The notes: a model not told the origin generated them from the sequence alone. 64,000 bases of DNA from Haematococcus lacustris (GCA_030144725.1 JASKMD010000201.1:1-64000), one strand, 5' to 3'. Shown: positions 45,601-57,034, numbered from the stretch's first letter. Made by a program: numbers and translations.

Positions 45601-47331
45601 CTCCTCTGTCTGCTGTGTCTGCCATCTGGCTTGCCACCTGGCCTGCTCCAGCAGCTGCCTGCTGCGCTTGGGTGCAGATCCTTGAGGACGGGCGGCTGAC
45701 TGACAGCAAGGGGCGCACTGTGGACTTCAAGAACACGCTCATCATCATGACCTCCAACGTCGGCTCCTCCGTCATTGAGAAGGGCGGCCGCAACTTTGGC
45801 TTCTTCCTGCGCCCTGACGACGAGGAGGCTGAGGATGTGAGCGGGGTGGAGAAGGAGGGGGTGAGGGTATGGGGGAAGGAGGGATGATGGCAAGTGAAGG
45901 GGACATCAGGGTGTGCACATCAGGGGGTGGAAAGAATGGGGAATAGGATATAGAGAATGGGAGGTAGGATCAGTGTGCAGCCAGCAGGTCACCTCCTGCA
46001 CCCTGACCTTGACCGGGCGCACAGCTGCTGCCCCCAGGCAGTTTCTACGCTATGAGACAGATAGGCCTGTGTTGCTGCTGTGTTGCACCTCCACATCTTT
46101 GCCAGCAGTGTAGTGGCTGGCTGCTGTGCTGTCAGCGTCAAAGGTGCCGTCAGTCTGTCAACCAGGCTGAGACCCACCCATGCCTGAGGTGTTGCCTGAT
46201 GTGCTTCTCTGATGTGCTGCTCTGCGATGCCTGCGGTGATGCCTGCGGTGCTGCCCCTGCCCTGCTGAGCTGAGGAGGCTGGTGCTACTCTGCGGTGCTA
46301 GGCACTGTAGTGCCTGAGGTGCTGCCCTGCGCTGCTGTGTGGCGGCAGGACATGAGCTACGGGCGCATCAAGAGCCTGGTAGGTGAGGAGCTCAAGAGCT
46401 ACTTCAGGCCCGAGTTCCTCAACCGGCTGGACGAGATCATCGTGTTCAGGCAGCTCACCAAGAAGGAGGTCAAGCAGATCGCTGACATCTTCCTCAAGGT
46501 GGGGCCAAGGGCCAGGGGCCAGGCGGTGGTGCAGGGCTGCAGCATGAGAACAATGAGGTGCCAGTGAGGAGCCATTTCTTCATACCTGAGGGGGAGGCAC
46601 ATGAGGGTGTAGGTAGGTTGGTGGTGTGGGCTGGGCTGACAGGTCTGGCTCCAACCTGAGTCACTGCACTTTTTCACCAGCAAACAATCTCTTGGTACCT
46701 GCATTGTGTTTAGTCTAGATTTGCATGGCCTCATCTGACTAGTCTGGTGTGTGACCTGCCCTGGTTGGACCTGACTGGCCCGTCTTGGCTGCAGGACGTG
46801 TTCAAGCGCGCCCAGGAGAAGGGCATTAAGATTGAGGTGACCGACAAGTTCAAGGACCGGCTGGTGGATGAGGGGTTCAACCCCACCTATGGTGCCCGCC
46901 CCCTGCGCCGCGCCATCATGCGCCTGATTGAGGACTGCCTGGCCGAACGCATCCTCACAGGCGACATCAAGGTCAGGGCGGGGCAGTGGCATAGTGGGTA
47001 GGGGTGGGGTGTACAGGTGTAAGGGTGGGGAGTTAGTGGGGCAGTAAGGGGCTGTACCCCACCCTTACAGTGGTGCAGTGGGTTAGGGTGGGGAGTACAG
47101 GTGTGGGTGGTGGTGTGTATGCCTTGCTGGCTCACATTGGCTGGTGGCATTTGGCTCGACCAAGAAGCTTGAGCAGTGGCTGGTGGCAACAAGTCAGCTG
47201 GCTGCACTGGCTGTGTGCAGGATGGTGACGTGGTGATCATGGACGTGGACCCCGACGGCAGCATTGCAGTGCTGGCTGGCGATAAGAAGATGCGCACCGC
47301 CATCGATGCCACACCAGCAGGCATTGCTTAG
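39646..47331 (+). CDS. clpC: ClpC, chloroplast Hsp100/AAA+ chaperone (N gap, two apparent frameshifts)
   Basis: ClpC unfolds substrates for the stromal ClpP/R protease. Exons: 39646-39872, 39988-40280, 40418-40533 (GC donor), 40782 into the N gap, 41477-41536, 42026-42195, 42796-42873, 43227 to about 43356, about 43687-43798, 44322-44441, 44785-44849, 45149-45337, 45678-45836, 46349-46498, 46795-46971 and 47221-47331. A basic Ser/Ala-rich transit peptide precedes [20 protein letters not shown]. Two Clp-N repeats follow ([31 protein letters not shown]). The first AAA+ Walker site is lost in the gap. Later come the UVR-like [19 protein letters not shown], second Walker A GPTGVGKS (split by an intron), Walker [35 protein letters not shown] and [16 protein letters not shown]. 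Exon 42026-42195 needs one base less at CCCC 42131 and GGGG 42165. A TGTAA at 47868-47872 is a possible poly(A) signal. Confidence 0.95.
40813..41312. other. assembly gap (500 N)
   Basis: Exactly 500 unknown bases, a conventional gap size, so the true length is unknown. The missing part should hold the clpC exons for the first AAA+ domain, including its Walker A and B motifs. Confidence 1.
42338..42630. repeat. (GGGGGGGTCA)n / (GGGGGGTCTG)n minisatellite in clpC intron
   Basis: About 290 bp of G-run units with TCA, TCTG, TCACG or TGCA spacers in the intron 42196-42795. It is closely related to the JMJD7 intron unit at 38505-38692, in the same orientation. Confidence 0.9.
45545..45705 (+). 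repeat. duplicated 3' splice-site segment in clpC intron
   Basis: The real acceptor GCTTGGGTGCAG before ATCCTTGAGG (exon at 45678) is preceded about 90 bp upstream by a near copy, GCTTGGGTGCAG followed by ATCTTTGAGG, together with a shared AGCAGCTGC.TGCTG context. Using the upstream copy would run into an in-frame TGA. Confidence 0.6.
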
Positions 47332-48790
47332 GCAGGCGCGCCTGAGTGTAAGCTCAGGGGTTGAGAGCCAGCTGCTGCGCTGGTCAGGCTCTGCTGCGGC
47401 AGGGGCAGGAGGATGGGTGGCGGCCAGGTGGTGCACCTGACCCCAAGCCCAGCCCGGCCCGGCCCAGGGGGCACAGCCTGCTCAAAGCTGAGGGTGGTGG
47501 CCTGTCCTGAGCAGCCTCAGTGCCCCCTGCCTGGCAGCCTGCCCACAGCAGCTGGGTAAGGTCTGGAGCAGTCTGTGGCCTCGAGACATCCAGCCAGGTC
47601 AATTTGGGTGAGGGCGGTGCATGGCGGGTGTGTTGCCCGCACTGAAGCCCTTCCAGGGGTCTCTCCACAGCGCCTGCTGCTGCCCGGGTGTAGGGGGTCC
47701 CAGGCATAGGCCAGACTGGCTGGGGAGTGGCCGCGGTTAGTGGGTTGTCTGGAATCTTGTAGGGGTGTCGGGTGCCCGCCTAGCTACTGCCCTGCTGCAA
47801 TCACATGGAACTACCGTGACTTCCAGGTAGTGTTGTGGGCACTGCATTGCTGCGTGTCGTTGCGTTTTGTAAATTAATTGTTATGCCTCAGCATAGCGTG
47901 TGGGCAGTAGTGCAGCTACCTGCAAAAGGCCGAGTGGTGCTGTTCGTCAGCGATGAGTGTGTGTGAGATGAGAGGGAGTGAATACGCAGCCTGAGCTGCT
48001 TCTGTTGTGCGCCGACAGCAGGACAAGAGGTTGTGCTGTGGAGTGAGGGGCAGGGCGTGGCTGTGCGAGCTTTGCAAGCACGAATGCTGTTGCATCTCTT
48101 CTCATGCAGTCACTTCTCTGTAAGAAGCGGTTCACCCACTGCTTAGCGGATGTGGGTAAATCAGGTATAAATGTGTTGATAAAAATGAAGCCTTCACGAA
48201 ATTCAAACTTCAGCCGCCAGGCTGCGTTCAAAGCTTCGAGCAGCAAGTTGCCATCCTGGGATTGTAGTGCGCACACGCAGTCACTTCTTAACTGGTCGTG
48301 TGTTGCAACCGGTAAAAATAGTTGTACGCAATCATTCGAACGGTTGTGCAAAGGAAAAGCGGAAATTGTCGAGTCCGCTGAACGTGAGGCAAGCGCAGCA
48401 AGGCTGAGCAGACAGCTGAGCCTGCCCGGCCACCAACGACATAGGCAAAACCAAGAGCACGGAAGATCATGACGAGCCAGCAACACAGCCAGCCAGGTTG
48501 CTGGAACAGGGACTGGAATACAGCAGCAAACATGCAGTGCATTGGAGGCTACCTTGTGTTACGCTCATCATTAGATGACATCTGCACACGTTTGTCATGC
48601 CAACTCAAGGCTGCAGCCATGTCACAGGGGTCTGGCAACAATAGGTGGTAGGTCAAGCATAATAGATACTTATAATCAGTGATGCAGATTTACATGCAAT
48701 AGTACGTAATTTCGAGAAGAATGTAATTGCAAGCCAAGTCTTACACGGCGTCTTACACGCAGTCTTACACGGCGTAAGTAAAAATTAAAA
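47332..48790. other. intergenic between clpC and histone H3
   Basis: clpC 3' region up to about 47.9 kb. On the minus strand, 48060-48260 has an exon-like stretch (LLLEALNAAWRLKFEFREGF) behind a good acceptor (AATCCCAG), but no partner exons or family were identified. Confidence 0.35.
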
Positions 48791-48793
48791 GGT

Positions 48794-48809
48794 GGTGTTA
48801 AAAAACACC
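48794..48809 (-). promoter_or_regulatory. histone 3' stem-loop of H3
   Basis: On the minus strand GGTGTT-TTTT-AACACC forms a 6-bp stem with a 4-nt loop, 47 nt after the H3 stop and preceded by AACC. It is the algal form of the replication-dependent histone mRNA 3'-end element. Confidence 0.9.
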
Positions 48810-48856
48810 GGTTTGGATCGCTCTGTTGTTAGCCCAGCAACGTGTAATGCAGCTGC

Positions 48857-49841
<985 letters not shown>

Positions 49842-49880
49842 ACAACCCTCCGCCCTAGTTCCCTCAAAACCCCCAACACC

Positions 49881-49896
49881 GGTGTTTTTCAACACC
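49881..49896 (+). promoter_or_regulatory. histone 3' stem-loop of H4
   Basis: GGTGTT-TTTC-AACACC, preceded by ACACC and followed by ACCAC: the element bound by stem-loop-binding protein in histone mRNA 3'-end processing. Confidence 0.92.
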
Positions 49897-52576
49897 ACCA
49901 CACCTCTGGCTTTCTTGCAACTTTGTACTATGGGATGTGTGCTGGGTTAGGGTTACACATCTAGCCCTGGACATCTACCCCCTCATGTGCACAACCTGTG
50001 GTCTGTGGGCAGCCAGCGAGCCAGGCTGGAGCATGCGGCCCAGCAAGAAGCCCCATGGCAGTCCAGGGACCTGACCCACCATAACATACAACCCAGTGCT
50101 ACCCCTCCGCCAGAAGATCATTTACACTGTCGCATTATAGCTGGACTGGACTGGTTTAGTTAGACTGGAGCTGATTGAGGCAAGCAGAGGGTCCAGGCTG
50201 CTTACAACAGGACACATTACGGGTTGGGGGCCAGCCACCCGGCAAATAGCAAAGGCTGGATGTTCACTCGCCAGGCCACAACGAGTCCATCGCACCAATC
50301 GGCGGTTTCATCCGTGCAGAAATAAGTCAGAGAGTTATCTCTTGAGCCATGGGGGTGCGGCCCATAGCGGGGGTGACCTAGTACACGGATCCCCAGCAAG
50401 TACAGACAGTGTCTCCCAACATACACATGGAAAGGTGGGTTGTTGCCTGCTCTCATGCTTATGTTCATGAACAACCATAGCAGGAACTAAGTAGGAGTGT
50501 GAGAGATGGCAAAGTTAGATGGAGGCGCACACATCCAGATCTGCTGCTAGCACCAGGCCAGCCACTGCTGTTGGTAGGGAGCCCATGACCCAGCACCTTG
50601 GCCCTCAACCTAGAGCCTTCATTGCAGTGGAACACTAAGTGTGGACCTCAACAAAGCGGTGTTTTTGTCTGTGTGGAGTTCCCATGCACATGGCATACAC
50701 ATAGGCATGGTCCTGCTGGGCCCTGGCTCTGAGGCTGCTGGCTGTGTGGCTGCCTGGCTGCTGCAAAGAGCACCTCCAAACGGCCACAGCGCCCTTGCTC
50801 AGCATCATGTACCTACCGCTGCCATGGCTGCTGGCATCATCACCCCTGCTGCTGTAGCCCTTGCTCTAGCCACCTGCTGATGATCGTGGGTAGCTTAGCT
50901 GTTGGTGCTGCTGCGGTAGTAGGATGACAGGGCAGGTGAAGGTGCGGGCGGGCAGCGTCAGGGGGGCCGGCGGTGGCATGGCAGGTGCTGATAGGCAGGC
51001 TGCAGCAGGGTGGGGTGGGTGTTGGCACGGTTGGTGGGCGGAAGGTGGCAGGGCAGGCCTCTTGCTGCTGCAGCTGTGGTGAGACCATGGTCTTGCAGCA
51101 CCACAGCGGTGGCTGTGGCAAAGTGCAAACATAGTACAGCTACATGGGCCACCTGCTGACCTGTTGCCAGGCTGCCAGCCGGCCTCCAAACCCCGTCTGC
51201 TAGGTGACCTTGCTGCACCCATACAGCTGTTTGAGGCTGCATGCTGTACTGTGCTACAGAGGGGGGGTGGGAGGGGCCCTGCTTGCTTGCTACTCGCACA
51301 GTTGCTGGCCACGACTGGAGGCATTGCTGGCCACTGCGGCTGGGCTGCGCGGGTAGGCCCCTACGACGTCGTGGCTGGCGCCATAGGGAGATGTCTAACC
51401 TGCCTATGGCTCGTGCACATGCTGCGACTCAATGATCGCGATTCATTGTGGCGATGCATGCTGGCAATGTTACATTCTGGCACTTGCAACACAGAAACAG
51501 CTCCCTTGATCGACATGGAGGCAAGGTGTTGGCTGTGGGTAATCTCAATCCACTACAGCTTTACCTAACTAAGCTCCATCAGTGTATCCTTGATGACTGC
51601 AACCCTCATCCCTGATGGCACTTCCCTCCCATAAGACCACCGGGCGTCTCATCAAAACCAACAGCTTGATGCGTATACTTGCTGTGGTGGAGGACATAGC
51701 CATTCTTCCTCTGCCGATACTCTGCAGCCCACAGCAACCTCTGCCTGCCCCTGGACAGCCAGTCGTTGACCAGCTTGTACCTCTGCTGGGTACTCCTTGC
51801 CAAGGATAGGCAGAGCCCCAAGGCCCTTCCAGCTGCATATCTCCAAGGAGCACTGCGCACTGTACCCAATGCGTTGCAAGTAAAGGCCGGGTGAGTGTCC
51901 CGGTCCAGCCTCCCGCACCAGGCCAGGTGCAGCAGGCGGGGGCTGGGCGAGGCCCTGGGAGGTGGCCCTGAGGTGGGGCCTCGGCAGGAGTGAGGTGGCA
52001 CCTCACCAGCCACCTACACGATTGCTGCGCTGCTGGGAGCAGCAACCGCGGCATCAACTGCCCTGCCCTAATGACACCCAGCCTGCTGGCATAGGCTGGT
52101 CCAGTTGCATGCACAGTTGAGTTGACACGAGTGGTGCGGATCCTGACAGGCTGCTCCAGCCACCTTGCAGATGTCCTCACTCACCTCAGGAATACTGCCA
52201 TCCCCCTCACCCGGCCATAGTGGACACCAACTCAACCCTCTTCACAACCTGCAGTGAATAAATTGAATCTCCAAGCTATATGGGACAAAGGCAGGTACAA
52301 AGATGATACTTAAAGGGATTGACCCCCGCAAGGGTGCCATAGATAGTTGGCCCAAGCGATGTGAATGACTCTCATGAGAGTAGACCCGTTCCCAGGTCGG
52401 GGCCGGTTGTGTTGAGCCATTGTGTGACCTAACCTTTGGCCTTGACCTGCATGCACACAATACTCATGGCTGCATTTCACTAGCTTCCAGTCAGGGACAG
52501 GGATAGACAGGACGACGTGGGTGAGCCTGCTGCCCTTTGCCATGTGCTCCATGCGTTATGTGCGTGTGGTGTGCAG
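49897..52576. other. intergenic, no complete gene seen
   Basis: 2.7 kb between H4 and the orphan FkbM-like exon. Minus-strand open frames at 51.6-52.2 kb lack motifs and splice support. At about 50369 a 12-bp match to the inner part of the 31700/33405 inverted repeat is seen. Confidence 0.35.
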
Positions 52577-52644
52577 GTCGATGTGGAGCGAGCTGAGGTC
52601 AAGGTGCTGCAGGGCATTGAGCCGCAGCATTGGAGCATCCTCAG
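52577..52644 (+). pseudogene. isolated exon of an FkbM-type methyltransferase
   Basis: Between a good acceptor (GTGTGCAG) and donor (GTGGGC), 68 bp encode VDVERAEVKVLQGIEPQHWS followed by ILR. This matches the FkbM methyltransferase signature (hydrophobic-D-V-E-x-x-E-hydrophobic-x-V-L-x-G-I), with Arg where the family often has Gly. No neighbouring exons for the SAM-binding motif were found in the surrounding sequence, so it looks like a gene fragment. A real gene with unrecognised exons remains possible. Confidence 0.4.
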
Positions 52645-52719
52645 GTGGGCGCCACGGTACGGCTGTGGGGTGCCCATGCCAAGGTGCCTGGTACTGACAT
52701 TGGCATTGCTACCGGCTGC

Positions 52720-52795
52720 TGCTGCGGCGGCCGACGCGGCTGCTGCTGCGGCGGCCGACGCGGCTGCTGCTGCTGCGGTGGCTGCTGCTGCCTAC
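52720..52795. repeat. GCTGCTGCGGCGG triplet repeat
   Basis: Imperfect GCN triplets including two copies of GGCCGACGCGGCTGCTGCT. No coding support. Confidence 0.7.
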
Positions 52796-52899
52796 CCACT
52801 TTGATACAGCTGTTGGCGTCTACTCTGCGCCACACTCCTATGTGCTGCTGCTGTTAGTGACACGTCAGGCTTCCATTAGGCAGGTGGCTAGGAGCTGAG

Positions 52900-53540
52900 T
52901 CCAGGAGCTGTGGCAGGAGGAGCAGTGATGGCATGGCTAAGGCAGGGGGTCAGAGCCGGGTAGGGGCAGCTGACCCTACTGATACTGCCAGCCTGATATG
53001 GCATCCGCCTATCAGCACCATGATTAGAGACGTGATGACCTGCAGCATGGCAGCGTCAAAGAGTGGAGCAGCAGCAGGCGGCTCCAGGCTACCACACTGG
53101 GCCAGGGGGTGGAGCAACAGGCAGGTGGGAGGTGGAGGGCTGGAGGTGGAGGGGGGAGGTGCGGGGATGCAGCCATGCCATCACTGCTCATCCTGCCGCA
53201 GCTCCTGGACTCAGCTCCTAGCCACCTGCATCCACCCCCTGGGGATGTATGGGGCAGGCTCCAGGCTACCACATCGGGCCAGGGGAAAGGGAGGCAGGAG
53301 CAACGGCAGGTAGAAAGATGGTGTATCAGCGGTGATGATGTAGAGATTGATAGCATGATGACCGTGATGACCTACAGCATGGCAACGTCAAAGAGTAGAG
53401 CAGCAGCAGGCGGCGGCAGGGAGCAGCGATGGTACACCAGGTTAAAGGGACAACGGCAGGTAGAAATATGGTGTATTAGCGGTGATGTAGACTACAAACA
53501 CACATAAAGAGATTAATAGCATGCTAATGCCACAGCCAGT
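52900..53540. repeat. degenerate duplicated segments downstream of H2B
   Basis: GTGATGACCTGCAGCATGGC and the following GTCAAAGAGTGGAGCAGCAG occur near 53032-53085 and again, diverged, near 53360-53412. ACGGCAGGTAGAAAGATGGT recurs near 53302 and 53452. The block is a set of imperfect duplications with no gene. Confidence 0.65.
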
Positions 53541-53561
53541 AGGAATGCCGTTTTCAGTTGT

Positions 53562-53577
53562 GGTGTTGAAAAACACC
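53562..53577 (-). promoter_or_regulatory. histone 3' stem-loop of H2B
   Basis: On the minus strand GGTGTT-TTTC-AACACC, 35 nt after the H2B stop codon and preceded by CAACC. It is intact although the H2B frame is split upstream. Confidence 0.9.
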
Positions 53578-53866
53578 GGTTGGGGTCAAGGAGACAGGGG
53601 TCGGGCTGCAGCTCAGACGGAAGTGAACTTGGTGACGGCCTTGGTGCCCTCGGACACAGCGTGCTTGGCCAGCTCGCCGGGCAGCACCAGGCGCACGGCG
53701 GTCTGGATCTCGCGGGAAGTCACGGTGGGCTTCTTGTTGTAGCGGGCCAGGCGCGATGCCTCGCTGGCGATCTTGTCGAAAATGTCGTTGACGAAGGAGT
53801 TCAGGATGGAGATGGCCTTGGAGCTGATGCCGGTGTCGGGGTGCACCTCGTCGGACATTTTCCCCC

Positions 53867-54110
53867 GGGTCATCGAAACCTGTCGATTTTTGCAAAATCG
53901 ATGGGGTCATCGAAATACGATCGATTGCGATCGAAGGCGGTCGAAGCTGATCGAGTTATGTCTAGCGACCGATGGGTGGCCGCCAGAGACTCCCCCCGGG
54001 TCATCGAAACCTGTCGATTGTCGCAAAATCGTTGGGGTCATCGAAATAGGGTCGATTGCGGTCGAAGCTGGTTGAAAGCTGCCGACCGATGGGCTGAGAC
54101 GGGCGAGACC
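53867..54110. repeat. tandem subterminal repeats of the H2B element (left end)
   Basis: Two diverged tandem copies of about 130 bp. Each begins CCCCGGGTCATCGAAACCTG, continues with GGGGTCATCGAAATA and GGTCGAAGCTG, and ends with CCGATGGG. They contain many ATCGA/TCGAT words. Confidence 0.8.
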
Positions 54111-54379
54111 GGCAACAGGCATCACTCTTATCCCAGCCATCATAACCACAGTGCCACTGGCACTTATTGAGGCAACGTATTGAACACACTAGAGGTGGTG
54201 CGAACCCAGCAGGCCATCTATAGAACACGGATTTATGTACCTTCAGGTTGCATGCAGGTTTCGCAAGGGAAGCGCGAAGGAAGCGAAGGAATCGCGAAGG
54301 ACAGCACACAGTAGCCAGGATGAGCTAGCAGCCAGGATGAGCTAGCAGCCAGGAGCAGCCAGCAGCAGCCCGGACCAAA

Positions 54380-55318
54380 CACGCCACCAGCGATAGAAGG
54401 CATGCGACCAGGTCGAGCGAAAGGAGCAGCGAGGAGAAAGAATGGGAAGCCAGGGAAGCCAGGGAAAGGTGCGAGGTGGCGCTCATCGATTTTGTGGCAC
54501 ACGTGGAGTGCCTTGTAGGTGATGAAGAAACGCAGTCAGATAGAAGAGAAGTAAGAAGATTTCTCCGGCAGAGCGTCCGCCTGGAGCGCGGCCTGCTTCC
54601 ACAACTTATGCCAAGTAGCACGGGAAAGGTGCGGTTGCTTGCTGGTGAACTAAATTGGAGGTGAATTGAAGGAGCCTGGAGCGCAGGACCAGTCGTAAGC
54701 TGGAAGCCATGAAGTGCAGCCAAGGGAAGCAGCTTGTCAAAGCAGCCAAGAGCAGCCAGGAGCAGTTGGAAGGGGCATCGATGAGCGGCAGCGATGAGCG
54801 GCAGCAATGAGCGGCAGCGATGAGCAGCACCCACCCCCCTCGTCCCACACCCAACCCCATTCCCCCCTCACACACTCGACCTAGGATGTGAGTGAATGGT
54901 GAGTGGCTAGCCTTTGCAACTTTGTGGCTTTTTTTACCTAGTCTGACCGCTGTCATGCCCTTGTTTTCTGCAGGTTCTGATGGTCACACCCATCCCCCTT
55001 TCCCTCTACTACCACCCTCCCCTCCCCTCCCCTCCCCTCCCCTCCCCCTCCCCTCCCCTCCCCTCCCCCTCCCCCTCCCCTCCCCTCCCCTCCCCTCCCC
55101 TCCCCTCCCCTCCCCTCCCCTCCCCTCCCCTCCCCTCCCCTCCCCTCCCCTCCCCTCCCCTCCCCTCCCCTCCCCTCCCCTCCCCTCCCCTCCCCTCCCC
55201 TCCCCTCCCCTCCCCTCCCCTCCCCTCCCCTCCCCTCCCCTCCCCTCCCCTCCCCGGCAGGTGTGTGGCAGTTGTGGAAGGGCGCAAACAGTCAGGAGGA
55301 CGTTAGCAGCCAAGAGTT
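54380..55318 (+). other. possible spliced cargo gene of the H2B element
   Basis: One frame runs KEWEAREARERCEVALIDFV and onward through HVECLVGDEETQSDRREVRR to a TGA near 54664. Downstream, an exon-like segment at 55261-55318 lies between CCCGGCAG and GTGAGTGC and encodes VWQLWKGANSQEDVSSQELR. No family was recognised and the joints are unresolved, so this is only a hint of protein-coding content. Confidence 0.25.
55009..55254. repeat. (CCCCT)n microsatellite
   Basis: About 48 copies of CCCCT with a few CCCCCT variants inside the H2B element. It is directly followed by CCGGCAG, a plausible splice acceptor, so it may be an intronic polypyrimidine tract. Confidence 0.95.
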
Positions 55319-56369
55319 AAGGTGAGTGCAAATGTTGTTAAGGTGTTTGGCCAGCCTGCCCACCTCTAGTCATGCATGTCCTGGTTTGTTAATCACAAGC
55401 ATGCCCCTTGCTTGCTGCAGGTCTAACAGTTACATTCCAACCCCTTGGCCCCTTTACCCTAACCCTACCCTATCCCATCACCAACACCCCCACTCTCCTA
55501 CCCCCACACTCCCCCAGTCTCCTACACCCCCACTACCCCCCTCCCCCTCACTTTCCCCCGACATCGAAGCCCTACCCTACCCTACCCAGCAGCCAGGAGG
55601 AAGCCCCCTCTTGTCCCTCTTCTCCCCGCCCAATCTCATTCCTCTTCTCCCTCTCCTGCCTGCCCTCTCTCTCCCCCTTCTCCCTCTTCTCCCTACCCCC
55701 TCTAAGAAGTGGCTATCCACCTGCCAGTAAGTAGCTGACGCCCAGCCCAGCCCAGCTGGCCTCCTGCCCCTTGGCCTCTTCCTCCGTCCCTCTCCTGTCC
55801 CACCACCACCACCTCCAAGTCCGCAACCCCGTTTCCCCCCTCCCCAGTGGGCAGCCTGGAGCGGGCAGCCTGGAGCCTGCGCTAGTAGTAGCAGCCAACA
55901 CAGCCATCACTAGCCATGCCAAGTCAGTCACCCCACCCGCCTCTCCCACTCACCCGCCTCCTCCATACTAGTAACATACACTACCCACCCAGGTCACAGA
56001 CGTACACTACAACATTGATTAGAAATTGTTGCAATACCATGGCTGTAGTGCTTTGTATGGGTGCAAGACATGCGGCATGGCTGACTGCATGGCATGGCAT
56101 GTTTGTTTCTTGCAGGTCACCTCCTTGTTCTTGTCTGGGTAACAACCCACCCCTTCAGCATTGGCACAGATGAAGCCCAGCCAACAGCGGAATATAGCTG
56201 AACCCACAGGGCGCACCTGATAAGTACGAGGGCACTAGTGCCACTCTGCGTGGCATGCCTAGCATACTTTGTGCCCTGGCAGCAAGCCTAGTGCTCTGTA
56301 TGCAGGCTTGGTGCTTTGGTGGTAGGCCTTGTGCTTTGGCAGAAGGTCTTGTGCTCTGGCCGTGAGCCA

Positions 56370-56603
56370 GTGTAACATCGATGAGTTTCCTGCATCGATC
56401 CCCCATCGAATCGATGGATGGAGCCGACTCGAAACATGCCCCGAACATGCCTCAAACATGCATTAAACATGCCTCGAACATGCCTCGAAATCACAAAAAT
56501 CGATACCCCCATCGAATCGACAGCTTACCCCATCGAAAGACTGGGCCGATATCAGTCGGCGTCGATCCCCCTATTCGGTCCGCAATCGAGGCGGGATCGA
56601 TGG
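56370..56603. repeat. subterminal repeats of the H2B element (right end)
   Basis: About ten TCGAA/ATCGAT words plus five AACATGCC-type words (CGAACATGCCTC and variants at 56436-56488) lie next to the right inverted repeat. The left and right subterminal regions share the words but are not simple inverted copies. Confidence 0.7.
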
Positions 56604-56780
56604 GGGGGAAAATGTCCGACGCTGCTTCAGCACCTTGTAGATGTACAGCTTGTAGCTCTCCACCTTGGCCACCTTCTTGTTGTTCTTCTTGTCGCCAGCC
56701 AGGGCCAGCTTGTTCTTGTCGCCAGTCTTGGCGGGAGCGGCCTTCTTCGCGGGAGCCTTCTCAGCTGCCTTGGGGGCCAT

Positions 56781-57034
56781 ATCAGCGGTTTGCGAGTTGT
56801 AAGTACTTGGTTACTGATGGGATGACTGAGAGCGGGTTGATGAACTGACCACAGCGCGGCAGTCAAGTACCCTGGCTGTCTGACCCGCGACTGGATCACC
56901 AGGACCTCGAGACCCGCCGATCCTGTTTTCCCGCGCACCCTGCGCTTAACCCGCAGCGTTGACCTTTTCAGCTACAAGCACTCATCCCGCAGCAACACAC
57001 AAGTCAGTCGAGAAGCAACACATCCTCAGTCGCA
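56781..57034. promoter_or_regulatory. putative bidirectional promoter between H2B and H2A
   Basis: 254 bp between divergent start codons, unaffected by the insertion in the H2B body. Confidence 0.6.

Larger units (their letters stand above)
53849..56621. mobile_element. 2.77-kb TIR element inserted in H2B
   Basis: The ends are perfect 18-bp inverted repeats: CGTCGGACATTTTCCCCC at 53849-53866 and its reverse complement at 56604-56621. CT is present on both sides (53847-53848 and 56622-56623), a 2-bp target duplication; one copy of CT plus the flanks restores the H2B reading frame exactly. Subterminal DNA on both sides is dense in TCGA/ATCGAT motifs. The interior holds a CCCCT microsatellite and possible plus-strand exons, but no recognised transposase. 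The superfamily is undetermined; a CACTA-like or unknown group is possible from the short duplication. Confidence 0.85.
53613..56780 (-). pseudogene. histone H2B split by a TIR element
   Basis: Codons 1-53 lie at 56780-56622: MAPKAAEKAPAKKAAPAKTG, then a Lys-rich tail and ESYKLYIYKVLKQ. Codons 54-130 and the stop lie at 53846-53613: [20 protein letters not shown] and onward, ending [12 protein letters not shown]. Together they are a full-length H2B of normal 130 residues, but a 2773-bp element plus a 2-bp duplication separates them. Read straight through, the frame continues after Gln53 for 16 foreign residues to a stop. Removing the insert by a GT-AG intron would leave an extra base (C|GTCGGA ... 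CGACGAG|GTG), and exact removal would need CG-AG ends. The copy therefore looks disrupted unless splicing is unusual. Promoter and 3' stem-loop are intact. Confidence 0.9.

Noticed and set aside
48060..48260. Possible OHCU-decarboxylase-like exon on the minus strand (ALNAAWRLKFEFREG)
   Set aside because: The resemblance is weak, no partner exons fit in the 0.5 kb before the H3 gene, and no donor was convincing.
50217..52180. Minus-strand frames downstream of H4 as transposon proteins
   Set aside because: No domain motif, no consistent splice sites and low-complexity composition.
54980..55306. Pro/Ser-Pro-rich open frames over the CCCCT array
   Set aside because: Pure microsatellite translation. 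The array ends in a splice acceptor and is better read as intronic.
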